A DNA stretch of 8,553 nt from Rickettsia typhi (lineage in GTDB: Bacteria; Pseudomonadota; Alphaproteobacteria; Rickettsiales; UBA1997). The notes beneath the pieces were generated by a model, which saw only the letters and a program-made list of their open reading frames with translations, was not told the DNA's origin and did not search any database. Below are positions 1 to 7,864 of the stretch, one piece after another. The stretch covers positions 1 through 8,553 of the forward strand of contig CAMCFD010000062.1 in assembly GCA_945874115.1 (NCBI GenBank). Direction: 5' to 3'. The first letter of the stretch is position 1. Every line of letters starts with the position of its first letter. A program made the position numbers and the translations under genes.

Positions 1-1946
1 AAAGCTTTTGTTTTTGACGAATCTTCAATCGCTTTTTTATTGAAAGCGCCAGACATTGCCAAATCTTCGATAACTTCAATTGGCGCAAGCCTTGACAAGC
101 TTTGCGTTAAATGAGAAAATTTATTTAGCTTGTGGATAAACTCAAGCAAGTCTTTGCCCGAGCGGTCTCCCGCTTTCGACTTCATCACATAATTATCAAC
201 AACATGATTGGTGATGTAGTCTTGAAGCGCTTGTTCGTTCTTTAGATAAACTTCGCTTTGGCCTTTTTTCACTTTGTAAAGCGGCGGTTGTGCGATATAT
301 AAAAATCCATGCTCAATTAATTTTGGCATGTGTCTAAAAAAGAAAGTGAGCAAAAGTGTACGAATGTGCGAACCATCGACGTCCGCATCGGCCATGATGA
401 TGATTTTGTGATAACGAACTTTGCTCGGATCAAAATCTTGCTCGCCGATTCCCGTTCCTAGAGCCGTGATGATTGTTCCAATCTCAGCTGAAGACAACAT
501 TTTGTCGAAACGCGCGCGCTCAACGTTAAGAATTTTTCCGCGAATTGGAAGAATTGCTTGAAACTTACGATCGCGACCTGATTTTGCAGAACCGCCCGCC
601 GAGTTTCCTTCAACAATAAATAATTCGCTTAAAGTTGGATCTTTTTCTTGGCAATCCGCCAATTTTCCTGGCAAATTCGAAACTTCAAGAACCGATTTTC
701 TGCGAGTTAATTCACGAGCTTTTCTCGCCGCTTCTCTTGCTTGAGCCGCTTCAACAGCTTTTCCAACGATAGTTTTCGCGTCAGTAGGACGCTCTTCAAA
801 CCACTGAGATAATTTGTCGTTTAAATAAGATTCTACGAAAGTTCTCACTTCACTTGAAACCAATTTATCTTTAGTTTGCGAAGAGAATTTCGGATCAGGA
901 ACTTTCACCGAAAGCACTGCTGTCAAGCCTTCGCGCACATCTTCACCACTCAAAACAATTTTGTCTTTCTTGAATAATTTATTGTCTGACGCATAATTAT
1001 TGATCACGCGAGTCAAAGCCGCGCGAAATCCCGCCAAATGTGTTCCGCCATCGCGTTGACGAATATTGTTTGTGAAGCATAAAACGTTTTCGTGATAGCT
1101 GTCATTCCATTGCAATGATGCTTCCAAGCTGATTCCACTTTCTTTATCAGCCGCAACAACGCTAACTGTAGGATGAAGCGCAACTTTACTTTTGTCGAGA
1201 TATTTTACGTAAGCTTCAACGCCGCCTTCATAAAACAAAATTGATTCTTTAGGCTCTTCTTCGCGCAAATCTTTAAGCACAATTTTAACGCCCGAATTCA
1301 AGAAAGACAATTCGCGCAAACGCTGTTCAAGTGTTGAAAAGCTGAATTCTGTGACATTCGAGAAAGTTTCGTGTGAAGCGTGAAACGTGACTTGCGTACC
1401 TTTTTTGCCTTTAACTTCGCCAATCATTTTAAGCGGAGCCACAGCAACACCGTGTTGAAAGCGCATGTTATATTCTTTTCCGTCGCGCCAAATATTAAGT
1501 TCAAGCCAATCAGAAAGCGCGTTTACAACTGAAACACCAACACCGTGCAAACCGCCAGAAACTTTATAAGAATTTTGGTCAAATTTTCCACCCGCGTGAA
1601 GTTGCGTCATGATAACTTCAGCCGCAGAAACGCCTTCTTCGGTGTGAATATCGACAGGAATTCCGCGTCCGTTATCGCGCACAGTCACTGATCCATCAGA
1701 ATTTAGGGCAACATAAACTTCGTCGCAATGACCAGCCAAAGCTTCGTCAATCGCGTTATCAACAACTTCATAAACCATGTGATGAAGACCACTTCCGTCA
1801 TCAGTGTCACCAATATACATTCCGGGACGCTTACGAACCGCGTCTAACCCTTTCAAAACCTTGATTGAATCAGCACCATATTCGTTCATATTTATTTCTT
1901 TTTCCAGAACTTGTTCCACATTATTTTCTGTTTGTTTTTTTGTCAT
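1..1946 (-). CDS. gyrB: DNA gyrase subunit B, 3' end cut by window edge
   Basis: ATPase and TOPRIM subunit of DNA gyrase, which works as an A2B2 complex with GyrA to introduce negative supercoils. The first 648 codons are present; roughly the last 150 residues lie outside the window. Visible motifs: the GHKL ATPase fold with EVVDNAIDEAL (60-70), DNGRGIP (91-97) and GGLHGVG (131-137); the transducer lysine region QTKDKL (357-362); TOPRIM motif VEGNSAGGSAK (445-455), PIRGK (467-471) and the metal-binding acidic run MADADVDGSHI (518-528). The start chosen is the ATG at 1944-1946. An internal ATG at codon 20 (1887-1889) would give an E. coli-like N-terminus, but short N-terminal extensions are common in alphaproteobacterial GyrB and the promoter lies just upstream of the first ATG. 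No clear Shine-Dalgarno precedes either start. Residue 448 is Asn where E. coli has Asp426. Identity is certain; only the start is open. Confidence 0.97.
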   Translation of the reverse strand, partial: MTKKQTENNVEQVLEKEINMNEYGADSIKVLKGLDAVRKRPGMYIGDTDDGSGLHHMVYEVVDNAIDEALAGHCDEVYVALNSDGSVTVRDNGRGIPVDIHTEEGVSAAEVIMTQLHAGGKFDQNSYKVSGGLHGVGVSVVNALSDWLELNIWRDGKEYNMRFQHGVAVAPLKMIGEVKGKKGTQVTFHASHETFSNVTEFSFSTLEQRLRELSFLNSGVKIVLKDLREEEPKESILFYEGGVEAYVKYLDKSKVALHPTVSVVAADKESGISLEASLQWNDSYHENVLCFTNNIRQRDGGTHLAGFRAALTRVINNYASDNKLFKKDKIVLSGEDVREGLTAVLSVKVPDPKFSSQTKDKLVSSEVRTFVESYLNDKLSQWFEERPTDAKTIVGKAVEAAQAREAARKARELTRRKSVLEVSNLPGKLADCQEKDPTLSELFIVEGNSAGGSAKSGRDRKFQAILPIRGKILNVERARFDKMLSSAEIGTIITALGTGIGEQDFDPSKVRYHKIIIMADADVDGSHIRTLLLTFFFRHMPKLIEHGFLYIAQPPLYKVKKGQSEVYLKNEQALQDYITNHVVDNYVMKSKAGDRSGKDLLEFIHKLNKFSHLTQSLSRLAPIEVIEDLAMSGAFNKKAIEDSSKTKA

Positions 1947-1983
1947 TTTACGTGTGTTAAAAAGTGTTATTAATCAAACCACG

Positions 1984-2012
1984 ATTATATAGCGAGAAAT
2001 TATTATACGCAA
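1984..2012 (-). promoter_or_regulatory. Sigma-70 type promoter of gyrB
   Basis: On the minus strand a perfect -10 hexamer TATAAT (1984-1989) lies exactly 17 bp downstream of TTGCGT (2007-2012), which keeps the important TTG of the -35. Transcription would begin near 1976, leaving a leader of about 30 nt before the gyrB ATG at 1946. It sits between repeat copy A and gyrB, so gyrB probably has its own promoter rather than depending on the rib genes. This is inferred from consensus match and position only. Confidence 0.6.
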
Positions 2013-2031
2013 GCGTTTTCACACAAAAAAC

Positions 2032-2122
2032 AATACCATTTCAGGGCCGATATGGGTGATTTTTATTTGAAATTTTAGACCTAAATTATGAGGCATAAAA
2101 AACGACGCGAAATCGAGGTATT
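2032..2122 (+). repeat. Palindromic repeat copy A, left arm deleted
   Basis: Positions 2049-2099 match 7951-8001 of copy B at 47 of 51 positions, covering the centre-proximal GATATGGGTG and the right arm. The outer ends are still recognisable as short inverted repeats: AATACCATTTC (2032-2042) against GAAATCGAGGTATT (2109-2122), which pair if the three bases CGA are looped out. Nearly the whole left arm seen in copies B and C is missing: the left terminus runs directly into the centre at about 2043-2046. The copy therefore looks like an internal deletion derivative, as expected when a long palindrome is shortened by replication slippage. It lies between the ribB stop and the gyrB promoter, in the same orientation as B and C. 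On the minus strand the terminal inverted repeat is followed by GTTTTTTG, but the ~66-nt loop makes terminator function doubtful. Confidence 0.75.
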
Positions 2123-2159
2123 TTTAGGAGGAGTTTTAGGCAAAAAAAATAAGCTGGAT

Positions 2160-3245
2160 TTATATTTTTCTATAGCCGCAAATCTTCAAATCATAACCGT
2201 CAAGGCCAATCACCGATTTTTTAGAAGAAGTAAGAAGAATCATCTCTTTAACGCCAATGTCCGAAAGGATTTGCGCGCCAATTCCGTAATTGCGCAAAGT
2301 TTGAGTTTTTTGGCCGTTCAAATCGAGCAAATCTTGCACTGATTCATTTGGCTGACGAATAATAACAACTACTCCCGCGCCATTTTTCGCGATTTTTTTC
2401 ATCGATTTTGCCAATAATTTATTTTTGCCGTTTGGCGAGAAATTCAAGCAATCTGAAAAAATATTTAAGTGATGCATACGCACCAAAACCGGCTTGTTCG
2501 CTACAATTTCGCCTTTCACCAGCGCAATATGTTCAATGCCATCAACTTTGCTTTTATAAGCCACAAGCTTGAATTCTGCGCCATTTTCACTGATAAATTT
2601 TTGCGCATAAACAATCTCAACCAATTTTTCATTTTTGCGGCGATATTCAATCAAATCGGCAATTGTCGCGATTTTCAAGTCGTGTTTTTTCGCGAATTTT
2701 ATTAAATCTGGCAAGCGCGCCATTTGTCCGTCGTCATTCATGATTTCGCAAATCACACCAGAAGCGTTCAAACCCGCAAGCTTGGCGATATCAACCGCGG
2801 CTTCGGTGTGTCCGGCGCGAACCAAAACTCCACCATTTTGCGCACGAAGCGGAAAAATATGGCCGGGGCTAACAATCGCGTCTTTGCCTTTATTTGAATC
2901 GATCGCATCACGCACAGTTTTCGCGCGGTCATAAGCTGAAATTCCCGTAGAAATTCCTTCGCGCGCCTCAATTGACACCGTGAACGCCGTCTTGTTTCGC
3001 GATTGATTATTCATCGCCATAAGCGGCAATTCAAGCTCGGCAACGCGTTTTTCGTTAAGCGCCAAACAAATTAATCCGCGCCCAAATTTCGCCATAAAAT
3101 TGATCGCCTTATCATCACAAAATTGCGCCGGCACAACCAAATCGCCCTCATTCTCACGATTTTCATCATCAACCAAAATAAACATTCGCCCAAGCTTCGC
3201 CTCTTCAATGATTTCTTCAATTGTCGCTAAATTATTCTTTTTCAT
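2160..3245 (-). CDS. ribB: 3,4-dihydroxy-2-butanone-4-phosphate synthase with degenerate RibA-like domain (RibBX type)
   Basis: The N-terminal domain (about 1-205) is a complete RibB, which converts ribulose 5-phosphate to 3,4-dihydroxy-2-butanone 4-phosphate, the four-carbon precursor of riboflavin. The acidic Mg-binding loop DDENRENEGDL (26-36), RGLICL (56-61) and GHTEA (145-149) are intact. The C-terminal part (about 206-361) resembles GTP cyclohydrolase II in outline, with VRMHH (255-259) and LRNYGIGAQILSDIGV (317-332). It lacks the zinc-binding cysteine pattern C-X10-C-X-C: where the active enzyme has HSECLTGD and then RCDC, this protein has HHLNIFSDCLNF and no following cysteine pair. 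It should make the butanone phosphate but not open GTP, so a separate ribA is expected elsewhere. Such RibB proteins with an inactive RibA-like tail are known in Proteobacteria. It follows ribE by 43 bp, probably in one transcript. No Shine-Dalgarno is apparent. Confidence 0.93.
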   Translation of the reverse strand: MKKNNLATIEEIIEEAKLGRMFILVDDENRENEGDLVVPAQFCDDKAINFMAKFGRGLICLALNEKRVAELELPLMAMNNQSRNKTAFTVSIEAREGISTGISAYDRAKTVRDAIDSNKGKDAIVSPGHIFPLRAQNGGVLVRAGHTEAAVDIAKLAGLNASGVICEIMNDDGQMARLPDLIKFAKKHDLKIATIADLIEYRRKNEKLVEIVYAQKFISENGAEFKLVAYKSKVDGIEHIALVKGEIVANKPVLVRMHHLNIFSDCLNFSPNGKNKLLAKSMKKIAKNGAGVVVIIRQPNESVQDLLDLNGQKTQTLRNYGIGAQILSDIGVKEMILLTSSKKSVIGLDGYDLKICGYRKI

Positions 3246-3288
3246 AAATAAATTTATTATAATTTTTTCAATTCACTATTTAAAAATC

Positions 3289-3912
3289 TCACACAATTTT
3301 AAAGCCACCATCAACCTCAAAAGCCCTATTTGCATATCTCGCCAAGGTGTCGATTTCAACATTTACTAAATCTTCAACTTTAATATCACCAAAATTCGTG
3401 TTTGCAAATGTGTGTTTAATCACATTGACTTCGAACTCATTTTTCGCGACTTCATTGACCGTAAGCGAAATTCCATCAAGACAAATTGAGCCTTTTTTGG
3501 CGATAAATTTCGTCAAATCTTCGGATTTTTTTTCAAGCTCAAATTTCATTTTCCACGAATCATTAATCTGATTCAAAGCCTTTAATTTAGCCTTTCCGTC
3601 AACATGACCAAGAACGATATGTCCACCAAATTCATCGCCCAAACGCAAAGCAAATTCGATATTAATTTTTTCACCCAAATCAAAATTTTTCAAAGTCGTA
3701 ATTTCGCAAGTTTCGTTTGACGCTTCAAAATGTAAAACATTTTTTTCCTTCAAAACCAATGTAAGACAGATTCCGTTACACGCAACCGAACAGCCAATTT
3801 CAAGCTTTCGCGCAACTTCTCCTAAAACCAAAATCGCCAATTTGCAATCGCTTTTTTCGTCAAATTTGATATTTTTAATCTCACCAATGTGAGTGATAAT
3901 TCCCGTAAACAT
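3289..3912 (-). CDS. ribE: Riboflavin synthase alpha subunit
   Basis: Dismutates two molecules of 6,7-dimethyl-8-ribityllumazine into riboflavin and the pyrimidinedione that is recycled by lumazine synthase; cytoplasmic, a homotrimer in known members. The 207 residues are normal for the family and show its two tandem lumazine-binding barrels, about 1-97 and 98-195. Signatures seen: the N-terminal MFTGII, CNGICLTL (45-52), GDEFGGHIVLGHVDG (92-106) and LDGISLTVNEV (145-155). By alignment to the E. coli enzyme, Cys49, His103, Ser149 and Thr151 correspond to its active-site residues Cys48, His102, Ser146 and Thr148. It lies 52 bp after rpoH and 43 bp before ribB, so cotranscription with ribB is likely. 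No FMN riboswitch is visible in the short upstream gap. The symbol follows the usage in which ribE is the alpha subunit (ribC in E. coli). Confidence 0.95.
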   Translation of the reverse strand: MFTGIITHIGEIKNIKFDEKSDCKLAILVLGEVARKLEIGCSVACNGICLTLVLKEKNVLHFEASNETCEITTLKNFDLGEKINIEFALRLGDEFGGHIVLGHVDGKAKLKALNQINDSWKMKFELEKKSEDLTKFIAKKGSICLDGISLTVNEVAKNEFEVNVIKHTFANTNFGDIKVEDLVNVEIDTLARYANRAFEVDGGFKIV

Positions 3913-3964
3913 AAACTTATTTTCTATTAACGAATCCAGTTAAATCAACACTTGTTGAAAAATT

Positions 3965-4930
3965 CTACAACTCTTTTTGCAACCTTGAAACTTCTTTTTT
4001 AATTTTCTCAAGAGCGCTCATTTCAAGCTGTCTTATGCGTTCGCGCGAGATTTTATAAATCTTACTTAATTCTTCCAAAGTCATTGAAACTTCGGACATT
4101 TGGCGCTTAATCAAAATGTCTTTTTCGCGCTCATTTAAAACCAAAAATGCCTCACGCAAAAGCTCTTCACGCCTTTGCTTTTCTTGTTTCTCGATAATTA
4201 TTTCTTCGTTATTTTCTTCATCAATAATAACAATTTCGCCAAGCTCAGTGCCGCCTTCTTGCGAAATAACATTATTGAGCGAAAAATCAGAATTTGTCAG
4301 GCGCGATTCCATTTCTTTAATTTCGCTGACTTTTACGTTTAAATCGTTCGAGATGCGCGCAATTTGCTCGTCTGACAACGATTTTTCTTCCGAAGAAGAA
4401 GCTACATTTAGCCTGCGCTTAATTTTATGCAAATTAAAAAACAGTTTTTTTTGCGCCATCGTCGTGCCAATTTTCACCAGCGACCACGAGCGCAAAATAT
4501 GCTCTTGAATATTAGCTCTAACCCACCACATTGCATAAGTAGAAAAGCGAAAACCCTTTTCTGGATCGAATTTTTTTACAGCCTGAATCAGCCCCAGATT
4601 GCCTTCAGAAACTAAATCGGTGATTGGCAAACCATAATTCTTGAATTTTGCCGCCATTTTTACAACCAAACGTAAATGACTTTGCACCAATATTTTCGCG
4701 GCTTCTTTATCGCCTTTTTCTTTAAAGCGCATCGCATATTCATATTCTTCTTGCGCTGATAAAAGTGGGAATTTTTGGATTTCTTTGAGATATTGCGCAA
4801 AACCATCTTTTTTTGGTGCAGCAAGGCTGTTTTTATCAACCTCCAAAACTAAATCGCCATTTTCTAAACGCTCTTCATCATCTGAATTTTTTACAGCGCC
4901 ACGAATTGGATATTTTGATTCTTCGCTCAT
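3965..4930 (-). CDS. rpoH: RNA polymerase heat-shock sigma factor (sigma-32)
   Basis: Alternative sigma factor that directs RNA polymerase to chaperone and protease promoters. From the chosen ATG (4928-4930) it is 321 residues. Seen in order: region 1.2 (43-69), region 2 with LVQSHLRLVV (81-90), DLVSEGNLGL (105-114), FDPEKGFRFSTYAMWWVRA (121-139), the diagnostic RpoH box QKKLFFNL (160-167), and region 4 with its helix-turn-helix, TLEELSKIYKISRERIRQLE (284-303). The RpoH box separates it from the housekeeping sigma-70 and stationary-phase sigma-38. A frame-extending TTG at 4952-4954 would add eight residues, but the predicted transcription start falls at about 4955, so the ATG is preferred. 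The ribosome binding site is weak. Its own promoter lies in the gap after the pilin-like gene, and rib genes follow at 52 bp. A long acidic insert (about 231-250) precedes region 4. Confidence 0.95.
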   Translation of the reverse strand: MSEESKYPIRGAVKNSDDEERLENGDLVLEVDKNSLAAPKKDGFAQYLKEIQKFPLLSAQEEYEYAMRFKEKGDKEAAKILVQSHLRLVVKMAAKFKNYGLPITDLVSEGNLGLIQAVKKFDPEKGFRFSTYAMWWVRANIQEHILRSWSLVKIGTTMAQKKLFFNLHKIKRRLNVASSSEEKSLSDEQIARISNDLNVKVSEIKEMESRLTNSDFSLNNVISQEGGTELGEIVIIDEENNEEIIIEKQEKQRREELLREAFLVLNEREKDILIKRQMSEVSMTLEELSKIYKISRERIRQLEMSALEKIKKEVSRLQKEL

Positions 4931-4961
4931 TATTTTTATATTTTTGCCTAGCAAGACAAAA

Positions 4962-4990
4962 ATTATGGCATAAAATCACGATTTTGTCAA
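4962..4990 (-). promoter_or_regulatory. Sigma-70 promoter of rpoH with dyad in its spacer
   Basis: On the minus strand a perfect -35 TTGACA (4985-4990) and a -10 CATAAT (4962-4967, five of six) are separated by exactly 17 bp. Transcription would begin near 4955, about 25 nt before the rpoH ATG. The spacer holds the perfect dyad AAAATC-AC-GATTTT (4972-4985), and a wider inverted repeat GACAAAA (4955-4961) / TTTTGTC (4982-4988) spans the -10. Either could be an operator. The -35 begins only 7 bp past the stop of the upstream gene. Confidence 0.75.
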
Positions 4991-4996
4991 GAAAAA

Positions 4997-5848
4997 TCAA
5001 TAAGAAGCGCCGCTAACCCTTATTTTATACTTCTTCGCAAGATAAGACATCACCATAATTCTCTCTTTCTCACTGATGACTCTGTCAAACACAATAACCT
5101 CCGACATCAAGCCAGTGAAGCTATTAGAGCCAGATTTGTTAGCGCCAACCGTCAAGCCGCTAAAACCACTGATATCAACCGAAGTGTCAAAGCCACTACT
5201 TTCAACATTATTGACAAAAACGTGCGAGCTGTTTTGATTTAAATAAGCACCAATAACATAGTTTTGTGATTGAACAAACGAAGCCGCAAACTCATTGGTG
5301 CTATCAGCATTTATCCTCACAAAATCGTCAGATATCACAAGTGAATTTACTGCGCCCGTTAAATAAGAATCGATGAAAGTCATCTCGACACCAGAAAGGT
5401 CTAGAGTTGGCGACAGAACGACAAAAACTGAAGATCTTGAAGAATTTCCCTGAAATAACGACGCCAAACTGAACCTTCCCGATGCAGTAAATTGAACTGA
5501 CGGAATATGATTTATACCATTTGTGCGATATATTACGCCGCCGTCTGGCGTTCTGCTTAAAGAATTTTTGCGCTCAGAAATCGAAGCTTGACTGCTAACG
5601 TCATGCCATTTTGACAAAGGCTCGTTATCGATCACTTCTGATTTTTCGAAACTGTCGGGCAACGTTGTTTCGTACCACGCAACCAAACCTTCAATTTCAC
5701 CGATGTTAGAATTCGATGTAAGCGATCTGGCCGAGGCTAAACGAGAATTATTGACGATAGAGCCTCCTTTCATAATTCCGGCCGTAATAATGCTTATTAC
5801 CAATATTACAACCGCAAGCTCTAGCAAACTAAATGCACTTTTTTTCAT
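4997..5848 (-). CDS. Type IV prepilin-like protein with C-terminal LamG-like domain
   Basis: Probable envelope or surface protein of 283 residues. The N-terminus is a class III prepilin signal: short basic leader MKKSA, then FSLLELAVVILVISIITAG, a hydrophobic helix with the glutamate at position 5 of the mature protein (Glu10). The residue before the cleavage site is Ala5 instead of the usual Gly. After a short linker, residues about 53-276 look like a LamG/concanavalin-type beta-sandwich: GLVAWYE (54-60) and LSKWHDVS (78-85) open it, and GLMSEVIVFDR (246-256) with YLAKKYKI (269-276) close it, a pattern common in LamG-like proteins. There are no cysteines. It starts 4 bp after the NHL gene stop with no Shine-Dalgarno, so translation is probably coupled to it. 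It could be a minor pseudopilin or a surface adhesin exported through a type II/IV pilus machine; ligand and partners cannot be told from sequence. Confidence 0.8.
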   Translation of the reverse strand: MKKSAFSLLELAVVILVISIITAGIMKGGSIVNNSRLASARSLTSNSNIGEIEGLVAWYETTLPDSFEKSEVIDNEPLSKWHDVSSQASISERKNSLSRTPDGGVIYRTNGINHIPSVQFTASGRFSLASLFQGNSSRSSVFVVLSPTLDLSGVEMTFIDSYLTGAVNSLVISDDFVRINADSTNEFAASFVQSQNYVIGAYLNQNSSHVFVNNVESSGFDTSVDISGFSGLTVGANKSGSNSFTGLMSEVIVFDRVISEKERIMVMSYLAKKYKIRVSGASY

Positions 5849-5852
5849 TTTT

Positions 5853-7841
5853 TTATAATTCGATATTTATGATTTGCTTTCCGTCGCTATCAACTTCAAT
5901 TTCTTGCTCATAACTGTTTATATAACACAGCGAATTTTTCTTATCTTGGCAATAATAAATAGTTCCTTGCAAAATATATTTTTTATTCGCATCTAACTTC
6001 GGAAGATTCATGTCGTCATTTTTTATCATATTCCAATCAAAAGTTGTGATTAGATTAGCATCTTTTTCACCAACAAGTTCAAGCAAATTAATGAAGCTTG
6101 GTCCAGATTCGTTAATCTTCCAATCACTTTCAAAGTTAATTTTTATTGCAACATTTTGTGACTTAACTTTTGTCGAATCAGATTTTTGTAGGTTTGGTAA
6201 ATATTGCAAAAATCCGTCTTTCGGAAGTTGTAGCGGCGGCATCACATTTAACAAACTCGAATTCATTTTCTTGAAATCGAGCTTCACAATTCGATTGTTG
6301 TTCGTGTCACAAACAAACAAGCTTTCGTCTACAACCACAAGGCCATCTGGCTCGTCAAATTTTGTTTCGCTTCCTAAATCTTCGCCGCGCTGCGATCCGA
6401 ATAAATCTTTAATTTTGCCCGAAGAAAATTCATATTTTCTGATTTTGTGATTAAAACTATCAGAAATATAAGCGCCATTTTTATTGACAAAAAGCCCAAG
6501 CGGATGTTGCATTAAAGCTTCTTTTTTATCGCCATTTTTATGACCAAAATCAAACAATCCAGTGCCAAGCAAAGTTTTCACCTCGCCATTTTTATTCATA
6601 ACGCGAAGAGAGCTTGTTTCAGAATCAAGGAAATATAATTTGCCATCAAACACACTCAAATCAGAGGTTTGCGCTAATGAATTTCGCGGATAATTTCCGT
6701 CAGAAATTCCTTCAGAGCCGTTTCCGGCCAAAACCGAAACTTTTTTCTCAAGCAAATTGTAAGACAAAATTTGGTGCGTTCCCGAATTAGAAATTGCGAT
6801 GTGATTTTTGTCAGGGAAAAATTCTAGATCGCTCGGCGATGCAAGATTTACGTTTTCTAATTTAATATTCTCACCTGAAATCACGCCACCTCTTTTTTGT
6901 TCACCAATCAAAGTTATGACTTTCGAAGTTTTAAAATCAACCTCGCGAAGAGCATGATTTCCTGAATCGGCAATATATAATTTGCCATTTTGATAAAGCA
7001 ATCCCGTTGGAATATTAAATTTCGCAGTGTCAATTGAGCCATCAGAAAAACCCGCATCTTTGGCGCCAATTTGCACAATAACTTCACCCGAAATCGTAGA
7101 AACCAAAATGTTGTTGCGTCCACTATTTGCAATGAACAAAGCCTGTCCTTTGTATGATTTATAAGAAAAATCTCTAGCATAAATTATCTTAGTTGGATAA
7201 CTTAAAACAGTTTTGATAATTTTATTTTTCTCAGGCAAAACCGGCAATTCTTCGCGATTCAAATGATAGCGATATTTTTCGACCATTTTTTTGACATCTT
7301 TTTTGATGTGTCTCACATCGCCTTCACCAACGTAGGTTTTTTTCACTCGACCTCGCGGATCAATCAAAACAAAGCTTGGCCACGCATCAACACCAAAAGC
7401 ATTCCAAATTTTTAGATCAGAATCATTGACAACCGGATGATTTATGTCATATTTCAAAACCGCTTTTTTGATCGACTCAACATCTTTTTCATTGGCGAAT
7501 TTTCCAGAATGAACCCCAATCACAACCAATTTCGAACCAAATTCTTGCTCTAATTTTTTAATTTCAGGAATCGTGTGAAGACAATTCACGCAAGCATGAG
7601 TCCAGAAATCTAGAAGGATTACGCGATTTTTTAAATCTTTATTTTCAAGATTGCGCGACAAATTTAACCAACGATCTTCTTCATTTTTGTAAGATGAAAT
7701 TATTTTTGAAGAATCAAGCTCTACAAAGGCCGAGGAAAAAACAAGATTGGTTAAGAAAGAAAATACGAACCACAAAACCACAAAACCCGCCGCAGCAAAC
7801 AATAACAGAGATTTGTCTTTGCTGCTTAATTTTATCGCCAT
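5853..7841 (-). CDS. Membrane-anchored thioredoxin-like / NHL beta-propeller protein (NHLRC2-like)
   Basis: Likely inner-membrane protein facing the periplasm. Numbered from the TTG at 7847 (two residues before the preferred ATG at 7839-7841), the order is: basic tip and one hydrophobic anchor (14-38); a TlpA-like thioredoxin domain (about 60-190) with DFWTHACVNCLHTIPE (80-95), so the redox pair is Cys86-X-X-Cys89, and the cis-proline loop AWPSF (155-159); then six NHL-type blades with signatures near 237, 290, 350, 404, 459 and 510 (for example LYIADSGNHALREV and AYISDSFNHKIRKY); and a beta-rich tail (about 565-664) with two more cysteines (633, 641). This order and the WTxxCxNC motif match the NHLRC2 family. 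The molecular role in bacteria is not established; a thiol-disulfide function tied to a protein-binding propeller is inferred. It is first in a two-gene unit with the prepilin-like gene 4 bp downstream. Confidence 0.88.
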   Translation of the reverse strand: MAIKLSSKDKSLLLFAAAGFVVLWFVFSFLTNLVFSSAFVELDSSKIISSYKNEEDRWLNLSRNLENKDLKNRVILLDFWTHACVNCLHTIPEIKKLEQEFGSKLVVIGVHSGKFANEKDVESIKKAVLKYDINHPVVNDSDLKIWNAFGVDAWPSFVLIDPRGRVKKTYVGEGDVRHIKKDVKKMVEKYRYHLNREELPVLPEKNKIIKTVLSYPTKIIYARDFSYKSYKGQALFIANSGRNNILVSTISGEVIVQIGAKDAGFSDGSIDTAKFNIPTGLLYQNGKLYIADSGNHALREVDFKTSKVITLIGEQKRGGVISGENIKLENVNLASPSDLEFFPDKNHIAISNSGTHQILSYNLLEKKVSVLAGNGSEGISDGNYPRNSLAQTSDLSVFDGKLYFLDSETSSLRVMNKNGEVKTLLGTGLFDFGHKNGDKKEALMQHPLGLFVNKNGAYISDSFNHKIRKYEFSSGKIKDLFGSQRGEDLGSETKFDEPDGLVVVDESLFVCDTNNNRIVKLDFKKMNSSLLNVMPPLQLPKDGFLQYLPNLQKSDSTKVKSQNVAIKINFESDWKINESGPSFINLLELVGEKDANLITTFDWNMIKNDDMNLPKLDANKKYILQGTIYYCQDKKNSLCYINSYEQEIEVDSDGKQIINIEL

Positions 7842-7864
7842 TCTCAATTAAATTTAATGAATAT

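Noticed and set aside
2088..2342. 84-codon plus-strand frame beginning at the ATG of repeat copy A
   Set aside because: From 2160 on it is antisense to the intact ribB coding region. The repeat-derived ATG explains the start and there is no ribosome binding site.
3256..3284. TTTAAA-N17-TATAAT upstream of ribB on the minus strand
   Set aside because: It would give a transcript starting about 3 nt before the ATG, and such matches are expected in this AT-only gap. The gene is more simply explained as cotranscribed with ribE.
3945..3958. Palindrome TCAACA-CT-TGTTGA after rpoH
   Set aside because: The loop is only 2 nt and no T-run follows on the minus strand, so it is not an intrinsic terminator. 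Too short to call an operator without conservation.
4116..4508. 130-codon plus-strand frame across rpoH
   Set aside because: Serine-rich antisense shadow of the conserved sigma factor gene, with no start signal and no family resemblance.
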